Of a stretch of DNA of 10,672 nucleotides, positions 6,824 to 10,672 are shown in pieces. The notes beneath the pieces are model-generated. The model saw only the letters and a list, made by a program, of their open reading frames with translations, was not told the DNA's origin and searched no databases. This DNA comes from an uncultured Bacilli bacterium (lineage in GTDB: Bacteria; Bacillota_I; Bacilli_A; RF39; UBA660): NCBI GenBank assembly GCA_944371545.1, contig CALVXT010000026.1, positions 1 through 10,672 on the forward strand, given 5' to 3'. A program made the position numbers and the translations under genes. Numbering within the stretch: the stretch's first letter is position 1; the number at the start of each line of letters is the position of its first letter.

Positions 6824-7582
6824 ATGATTCAAGTTAAAAATGTAACGAAGAAATTTACAAAATGGAATGAAAAAAAACAAAAAGAAGAATTTTATGCGGA
6901 TGAAAATATTTCTTTTGAAGCACATGATGGAGAGATTGTAGGTATTCTTGGACCAAACGGAGCTGGAAAAACGACTCTTTTACGTATGATTGCTGGTATT
7001 TTAGAACCTACAGAAGGTTGTGTTTTGTTTGATGGTAAAAGTTATCAGACAGACGAAATCAATATTAAAATGGAACTTGCTTATTTGTCTGGTAATACGA
7101 AACTTTATGATACTCTTACTACTTATGAGCTTTTAGATATGTGTTGTAGAATTTATAAAATGCCTAAAAATGAGATTGATGGAAAAATTAAAGAGATTAG
7201 TCAAAAATTGCAATTGGATTCTTTTCTTTATCAAAAAATAGGGGATCTTTCAACTGGTCAAACACAACGAGTAAATATTGCTAGATGTTTTATTCACAAT
7301 CCAAAATATTATGTTTTTGATGAAGCCACTACTGGATTAGATATTATCTCAAGTCAAATTATTTTAGATTTTATAAAAAAAGAAAAACAAAAAGGGAAAA
7401 CGATTCTTTACTCAACTCATTATATGGAAGAAGCAGAAAATATTTGCGACCAAGTCATTATGATTCATAAAGGCCACATTTTGCTTACTGGTACACCAAG
7501 TGAGATTAAGAAACAAACTAAGACAACAAATTTACGTGATGCCTTTTTTGCTTTGATTGGAGGTAGTGAAGATGAGAAGTAA
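6824..7582 (+). CDS. natA: ABC-2 type exporter ATPase, NatA-like
   Basis: This 252-residue cytoplasmic ATPase should drive the membrane partner encoded directly downstream. Walker A is GPNGAGKT (43-50), the signature is LSTGQTQR (142-149), Walker B is YVFDEATTGLD (163-173) and the H-loop is STHYM (197-201). The Q-loop position reads AYLSGNTKLYDTLT, so the usual Gln is absent; I recall this LSGNTKLY-type sequence from NatA-like ATPases. The start is the ATG at 6824, with AAAGGAG at 6812-6818; an upstream TTG at 6752 has no ribosome site and lies beside the palindrome. NatAB in Bacillus subtilis exports Na+. Related pairs export antibiotics or peptides, so the substrate here is uncertain and the symbol marks family resemblance. 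Confidence 0.88.
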   Translation: MIQVKNVTKKFTKWNEKKQKEEFYADENISFEAHDGEIVGILGPNGAGKTTLLRMIAGILEPTEGCVLFDGKSYQTDEINIKMELAYLSGNTKLYDTLTTYELLDMCCRIYKMPKNEIDGKIKEISQKLQLDSFLYQKIGDLSTGQTQRVNIARCFIHNPKYYVFDEATTGLDIISSQIILDFIKKEKQKGKTILYSTHYMEEAENICDQVIMIHKGHILLTGTPSEIKKQTKTTNLRDAFFALIGGSEDEK

Positions 7583-8714
7583 TTTATGGATTATTTTAAA
7601 AAAAGAATTGCGAGAACTTTTTCGTGATAAAAAATCTTTAGCAATGATGTTAATTATTCCCATATTTATTCCGTTTTTGATATTGATGATGTCGTTTTTG
7701 TTTGAAGCTCAGTCAACAACCGATATTTCAGAATATAATAAAATAGGTTTTGCTTATGAGCTTACGGATACTGAAAAAGAATTATTGAATAGTATGGAAG
7801 TTGAAATTCACACGGGTAGTGAAAATGAAATGCGCGAAGCATATGAAAATGATGAAATTTATCTTTATGTAACCAAAAGCAATTTTAATTATACTATTCA
7901 TTCAAATAGTAGTGAAGCAAGTATGTATGCATCGACATTTATAGAAGGTTATTTTGAATCTTATAAGAATATTTTGCAACATGAATATTTAGCTAATGAA
8001 GGTATTGACGCAAATGAAGTATTAAATATTATTACTGTGACAGAGGAAGTAGCTGAAGAAGATTCTTATTTTGCAAATTATATAAAAAATTATGCTTTTT
8101 TATTTATTATCATGGCAATTACTGTTTCAGCAACTTATCCAGCAACAGATACAACGGCTGGCGAAAAAGAAAGAGGTACTTTAGAAACTTTACTTACTTT
8201 TCCGATGAAGAGTAAAGATATTATTTTAGGTAAATTTTTTAGTGTATCTTTGTCTTCTTTAATTACAGGTGTTTTAAGTTTTGTTTTAACTTATATTACA
8301 TTATTTATTTCTAAAGATTTATTTAGCATATATGAGAATGCCAATTTACTTTATTCATGGCAAGCTATTGTTCTTGGTCTCGTGATTATTTTGGTTTACT
8401 CATTTTTTATCAGTGGGCTTTGCATTGCTATTGCTAGCAAATCTAAAACATTTAAAGAAGCTCAGAGTGCTTTGACGCCTTTAACTTTTATTTCTTTATT
8501 TCCAGGAATGATTGCTTTTATGATTAATATTACGACTAATAACCTTATTGCTTTTATTCCATTTTTAAATATGACGATGATATTTACAGATATTAATAAT
8601 GGTATTTATAATATTTTACATATTCTTATTATGCTTATATCAAGTATTGTTTATATCGCGATTATTATGTATGTTATTATTAAGCAATATAAATCAGAAA
8701 AGGTTTTATTTTAA
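7572..8714 (+). CDS. natB: ABC-2 type exporter permease, NatB-like
   Basis: This 380-residue integral membrane protein is the partner of the preceding ATPase. The N terminus (WIILKKELRELFRDKKS) is the amphipathic coupling segment typical of ABC-2 permeases. TM1 follows at about 24-44, then an extracytoplasmic domain of about 130 residues (46-172), then five more hydrophobic segments (about 173-190, 222-247, 263-288, 300-320 and 345-370). The conserved GEKERGTLETLL lies at 197-208, between TM2 and TM3. I chose the ATG at 7572, with GGAGG at 7559-7563; the gene overlaps natA by 11 bases, so the two are probably translated together. NatB-like proteins move Na+ or small organic compounds; nothing here fixes the substrate. 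Confidence 0.88.
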   Translation: MRSNLWIILKKELRELFRDKKSLAMMLIIPIFIPFLILMMSFLFEAQSTTDISEYNKIGFAYELTDTEKELLNSMEVEIHTGSENEMREAYENDEIYLYVTKSNFNYTIHSNSSEASMYASTFIEGYFESYKNILQHEYLANEGIDANEVLNIITVTEEVAEEDSYFANYIKNYAFLFIIMAITVSATYPATDTTAGEKERGTLETLLTFPMKSKDIILGKFFSVSLSSLITGVLSFVLTYITLFISKDLFSIYENANLLYSWQAIVLGLVIILVYSFFISGLCIAIASKSKTFKEAQSALTPLTFISLFPGMIAFMINITTNNLIAFIPFLNMTMIFTDINNGIYNILHILIMLISSIVYIAIIMYVIIKQYKSEKVLF

Positions 8715-8749
8715 AACTCTGCATTAGTCAAGAATATGTAAATTGACCT

Positions 8750-8761
8750 GGGGGGGGGGGG
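8750..8761. repeat. Homopolymer of twelve G
   Basis: Twelve G residues in a row lie 36 bases after the natB stop, in a gene-free stretch of 246 bases. The following bases include CCCCGG (8774-8779) and later GGGGAT (8826-8831), so G-rich and C-rich patches could pair. Such a tract is prone to slippage. It could also be a sequencing or assembly artefact. Confidence 0.9.
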
Positions 8762-8906
8762 CTATGGAACTTATCCCCGGCGGAAGATAATTGAGTTGAA
8801 AATGCTTAAAATTACTAGGTTTTATGGGGATGGTTCATTTTTTTAATTGTTTTAATTTATACTTATATTTTGAATTATTTTAGTAATTTATTTGCAATAA
8901 CGAAAG

Positions 8907-8932
8907 AAAAGTTACATATTTGTAGCTTTTTT
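8907..8932 (+). terminator. Intrinsic terminator-like hairpin before the methyltransferase gene
   Basis: AAAAGTTACA (8907-8916) pairs with TGTAGCTTTT (8921-8930) around a TATT loop, with one G-U pair, and runs into a T tract. The stem is AT-rich, hence of moderate strength. It lies about 190 bases after natB and about 30 before the methyltransferase start. It could end the natAB transcript or act as an attenuator in the methyltransferase leader. Confidence 0.5.
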
Positions 8933-8960
8933 ATTTGTCTAAAATAAGGGGGTTGATAGA

Positions 8961-9839
8961 ATGACAAATAGAAGCATAAGAGTAGGAACATTTTTTAGTG
9001 GTATTGGTAGCCCAGAGAAAGCATTGCAGAAATTAAAAGAAGATGAGATAATTGATGACTATGAGATTGTATTTTTTTCAGAAATTGATGAAAATGCAAT
9101 TAAGAGCTATTGTGCAATTCATGATGTGGATAAAAATTTAAATTTGGGAGATATTACAAAAATAAAAGGTATAAAATTGCCTTATTGTGATATTTGGATA
9201 GGTGGGTTTCCATGTCAAGATATATCCTCTGCAGGGAGAATGATTGGATTTAGTTATGAAAGTAAGACTAGATCAAGTTTAGGATGGGAAATAATACGTT
9301 TGTTAAAAGAAATAAATGAAAAACCGAAATGTGTTATTTTTGAAAATGTTGCTAATATAACGAATAAAAAGTATGAAAATACATTAATAGCTTTTAAAGA
9401 AGAATTAAGTAAACTTGGTTATAAATTATATGATAGTGTATTAAATGCTAGTGATTATGGAATACCTCAAAATCGGAAGAGGTATTTTTTAGTTGCATTA
9501 AAGGATAACAATAAATTTGTTTTTCCAGAAAAAAGAAATAGTAATATAAGTCTAATCGATTATATAGATAATAAAGTGGAAGAAAAATATTATTTAACTG
9601 ATTCAGAATTTAGTGAACAAAATGGAAAATTTATCTTTGTCAATAAGAATAACAAGAATATACAATATGAAATTGATCCGTTACTAATAAAAAAAGGTGG
9701 CGTATGTGGTAAAGATTTACATACAAAATATATGCAATCTTCAAGAATATTTTCTATATATGGAAATATGCCAACATTAACAGCAAATAATACTGCTGAT
9801 AATTGCAAAATTGTAGTAGAAAGTGAGGAAAGTAGATGA
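8961..9839 (+). CDS. DNA cytosine-5 methyltransferase, large part with motifs I-VIII
   Basis: This 292-residue ORF encodes the catalytic part of a DNA (cytosine-5) methyltransferase that uses S-adenosylmethionine. Motif I is FFSGIGSPEKAL (11-22), motif IV is GGFPCQDIS with catalytic C85, motif VI is FENV (127-130) and motif VIII is QNRKRYFLVA (170-179). Residues about 180-270 form the target-recognition region, followed by SIYGNMPTLTA (265-275), a segment that in one-chain relatives leads into motif IX. The ORF then stops at TGA 9837-9839, before motifs IX and X, which are encoded in the next frame. The ATG at 8961 has AAGGGGG about 9 bases upstream. It is either the alpha chain of a two-subunit enzyme or the front part of a frameshifted gene. 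Arg is mostly AGA/AGG. No endonuclease gene is adjacent in the window. Confidence 0.92.
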   Translation: MTNRSIRVGTFFSGIGSPEKALQKLKEDEIIDDYEIVFFSEIDENAIKSYCAIHDVDKNLNLGDITKIKGIKLPYCDIWIGGFPCQDISSAGRMIGFSYESKTRSSLGWEIIRLLKEINEKPKCVIFENVANITNKKYENTLIAFKEELSKLGYKLYDSVLNASDYGIPQNRKRYFLVALKDNNKFVFPEKRNSNISLIDYIDNKVEEKYYLTDSEFSEQNGKFIFVNKNNKNIQYEIDPLLIKKGGVCGKDLHTKYMQSSRIFSIYGNMPTLTANNTADNCKIVVESEESR

Positions 9840-10024
9840 GAATAAGAAAAATAACGCCAGAGGAAGCCTGGAGGCTAATGGGTTTTTCAAATGAAGATTA
9901 TTTAAAAGCATCTAAATATGTTTGTAAAACTCAATTGTATAAGCAAGCTGGAAATTCTATAGTTGTAAATGTAATGTATGAACTTCTAAAAAAAATTATT
10001 CAAGATACTGATATGTTTGTATAG
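9836..10024 (+). CDS. DNA cytosine-5 methyltransferase, small part with motifs IX-X
   Basis: This 62-residue ORF completes the methyltransferase begun at 8961. It carries motif IX (RKITPEEAWRLMGF, residues 4-17) and motif X (QLYKQAGNSIVV, 33-44), which normally form the C terminus of a single chain and help build the cofactor pocket. Its ATG shares ATGA with the stop of the large part. GTGAGGA lies 7-9 bases upstream, so independent initiation by translational coupling is plausible. The frame has stop codons directly upstream (TAG at 9833, TGA at 9824), so it cannot start earlier. M.AquI is a known natural enzyme split between motifs VIII and IX into overlapping genes. The alternative is a single-base frameshift or sequencing error in a one-chain gene of about 350 residues. 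Confidence 0.85.
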   Translation: MRIRKITPEEAWRLMGFSNEDYLKASKYVCKTQLYKQAGNSIVVNVMYELLKKIIQDTDMFV

Positions 10025-10173
10025 AGTATAATTGAAAATTAATTAGGTAATAAATTTAAAAGTTAGTAAAAATAAAAAAAGTGTAATTTTCTTTTAAGGT
10101 AAATTAACTACTTTATTAATACTACAATTACAACTAAACAAAATGGTTGGCAAGTAAATATGATTGTAGAAAA

Positions 10174-10200
10174 AAGACCCTGCAATTTAGGTAGGGTCTT
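10174..10200. terminator. Bidirectional terminator between convergent genes
   Basis: AAGACCCTGC (10174-10183) pairs with GTAGGGTCTT (10191-10200), a 10-bp stem with one G-U pair and a 7-base loop. On the minus strand it is followed by six Ts, so it should end the regulator transcript well; on the plus strand the tail is ATTTATATTATT, so it may also end the methyltransferase transcript. The rest of 10025-10256 is AT-rich without a supportable gene. Confidence 0.8.
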
Positions 10201-10256
10201 ATTTATATTATTAATTTGATAAATTTTTTTTGATTATGTATACAATGAAAAATTAT

Positions 10257-10496
10257 TTAATCTATTTTTTTGAAAAATTCACTCATAGGTACTTCTAATT
10301 TTTTTGAAATAATATATAAGAATTCTAAACTAAATGTTTGAAAACTATTATTCTCTATATTTGAAATTGTACCTTCATTATATTTTATTAAATCGGCTAG
10401 CTGGACTTGAGTTAAGCCTTTTTCCTCTCTTATTCTTTTAATATTTTTTCCGACAATAACATAAATGTATTTATTATCATTTTTATTTATTTTCAC
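10257..10496 (-). CDS. Small XRE/HTH_3-family transcriptional regulator
   Basis: This 79-residue protein is almost wholly a Cro/CI-type helix-turn-helix. The fold runs from VGKNIKRIREEKGLTQVQL through IKYNEGTISNIEN to KKLEVPMSEFF, so there is no effector domain. I prefer the GTG at 10496 because AGGTGA lies 5 bases upstream; the longer GTG start at 10505 directly follows an in-frame stop and lacks a ribosome site. It converges on the split methyltransferase across a shared terminator. Size and context resemble controller (C) proteins of restriction-modification systems, but stand-alone phage or toxin-antitoxin regulators look the same. A 17-bp palindrome about 40 bases upstream is its likely operator. 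Confidence 0.85.
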   Translation of the reverse strand: MKINKNDNKYIYVIVGKNIKRIREEKGLTQVQLADLIKYNEGTISNIENNSFQTFSLEFLYIISKKLEVPMSEFFKKID

Positions 10497-10533
10497 TTCA
10501 ATCACCTAGAACAATTATCTAATGAAGAGATGT

Positions 10534-10559
10534 TAAATGTACTACATTTAATAAATGTA
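10534..10559. promoter_or_regulatory. Candidate operator: 17-bp palindrome plus one extra half-site
   Basis: TAAATGTA-C-TACATTTA (10534-10550) is a perfect inverted repeat with a one-base centre, and TAAATGTA occurs a third time at 10552-10559 as a direct copy. The cluster lies between the minus-strand XRE gene and a plus-strand promoter/ribosome-site pair, where a divergent repressor or activator would bind. Binding by the XRE protein is inferred from position. Confidence 0.6.
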
Positions 10560-10573
10560 CTCGGCTATATTTG

Positions 10574-10598
10574 TGGTATTATATATAGTAAGGAGGAG
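10574..10598 (+). promoter_or_regulatory. Extended -10-like element and strong Shine-Dalgarno without a gene
   Basis: TGGTATTAT (10574-10582) fits an extended -10, and AAGGAGGAG (10590-10598) is a near-ideal ribosome site. The only nearby ATG (10609) opens a three-codon frame that stops at TAG. The presumed start point lies very close to the ribosome site, so TATATT at 10566 may be the real -10. A gene that once began here seems to have lost its coding part. Confidence 0.45.
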
Positions 10599-10609
10599 AC
10601 CAACTATAA

Positions 10610-10672
10610 TGTGTCAATAGAAAATTGAACATTTTTGAAATATATATGAAATAGTAAAAGTTGGCACGACGA
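10610..10672. mobile_element. Possible insertion-sequence end, cut by window
   Basis: From about 10610 the sequence reads TGTGTCAATAGAAAATTGAA and continues to the window edge. A TG-initiated tip with TGTCAA-type sequence resembles what I recall of IS21-like element ends in Firmicutes, and it directly follows an orphan ribosome site. A short direct repeat (GAAATA, twice around 10637-10653) is also present. No transposase is visible, so this is a weak call from resemblance and context. Confidence 0.3.

Noticed and set aside
8764..8790. Eight-codon ORF (MELIPGGR) directly after the G12 tract
   Set aside because: The G tract is not a Shine-Dalgarno in the usual sense and so short a frame is expected by chance.
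9590..9808. Minus-strand ORF of 72 codons
   Set aside because: It is antisense to the methyltransferase recognition region, where the plus-strand frame shows clear family motifs.
9837..9839. TGA read as Trp (mycoplasma code) to join the methyltransferase halves
   Set aside because: An in-frame TAA follows two codons later, and TGA ends other genes at their expected lengths, so recoding would not restore the chain.
10100..10210. Open stretch reading TKQNGWQVNMIVEKR as a gene remnant
   Set aside because: It is about 36 codons between stops, has no proper start, and runs through the terminator hairpin; I cannot tie it to a family.
1..10672. tRNA, rRNA or CRISPR array
   Set aside because: I saw no cloverleaf, rRNA-like conserved block or regularly spaced direct repeats; the CTGCAG cluster is a single palindrome, not a spacer array.

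Overview
The window looks like chromosome from a low-GC Gram-positive bacterium (Firmicutes/Bacilli-like, possibly a gut lineage). The DNA is strongly AT-rich, Shine-Dalgarno sites are of the GGAGG type, intrinsic terminators are present, and the genes are packed co-directionally with 4-11 base overlaps. TGA acts as a true stop in several genes (gpmA and both cytosine-methyltransferase ORFs), so the mycoplasma code is not in use. I cannot name the genus from sequence alone.

Left part (1-4589): the 3' portion of a 2,3-bisphosphoglycerate-dependent phosphoglycerate mutase gene overlaps a TetR-family regulator. That regulator is followed by a Zn-type cation diffusion facilitator, a small CopZ-like metallochaperone and a Cu+-type P1B ATPase (CopA). 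The five genes run without a visible internal terminator, three of the four junctions overlap, and the array ends in a hairpin-plus-T-tract terminator that begins at the copA stop codon. The last four genes form a metal-homeostasis unit: a candidate sensor, a zinc exporter, a copper carrier and a copper exporter.

Middle (4572-6755): a small secreted or membrane-anchored protein of unknown function has a promoter that appears to sit inside the copA terminator. A second, decayed copy of this promoter/leader/start segment lies about 0.6 kb downstream. Next comes a 474-residue AlbA_2 (Schlafen-like) plus GHKL-type ATPase protein with a C-terminal winged helix. Directly after its stop codon lies a 40-bp near-perfect palindrome holding four evenly placed CTGCAG hexamers.

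NatAB region (6824-8714): an ABC-2 type exporter made of a NatA-like ATPase and a NatB-like permease, with an 11-base overlap. The next 246 bases have no gene but hold a run of 12 Gs and a terminator-like hairpin.

Right part (8961-10672): a DNA cytosine-5 methyltransferase is encoded in two overlapping reading frames. Motifs I-VIII and most of the recognition region are in the first, and motifs IX-X are in a 62-residue second ORF. This is either a natural two-subunit enzyme like M.AquI or a frameshifted gene. A convergent small XRE-family regulator lies beyond a bidirectional hairpin terminator. Its upstream region carries a 17-bp palindrome plus an extra half-site, then a promoter-like element and a strong Shine-Dalgarno leading to no real gene. 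The last ~60 bases may be the end of an insertion sequence. No restriction endonuclease is visible, so the methyltransferase is an orphan or belongs to a restriction system broken or continued outside the window.
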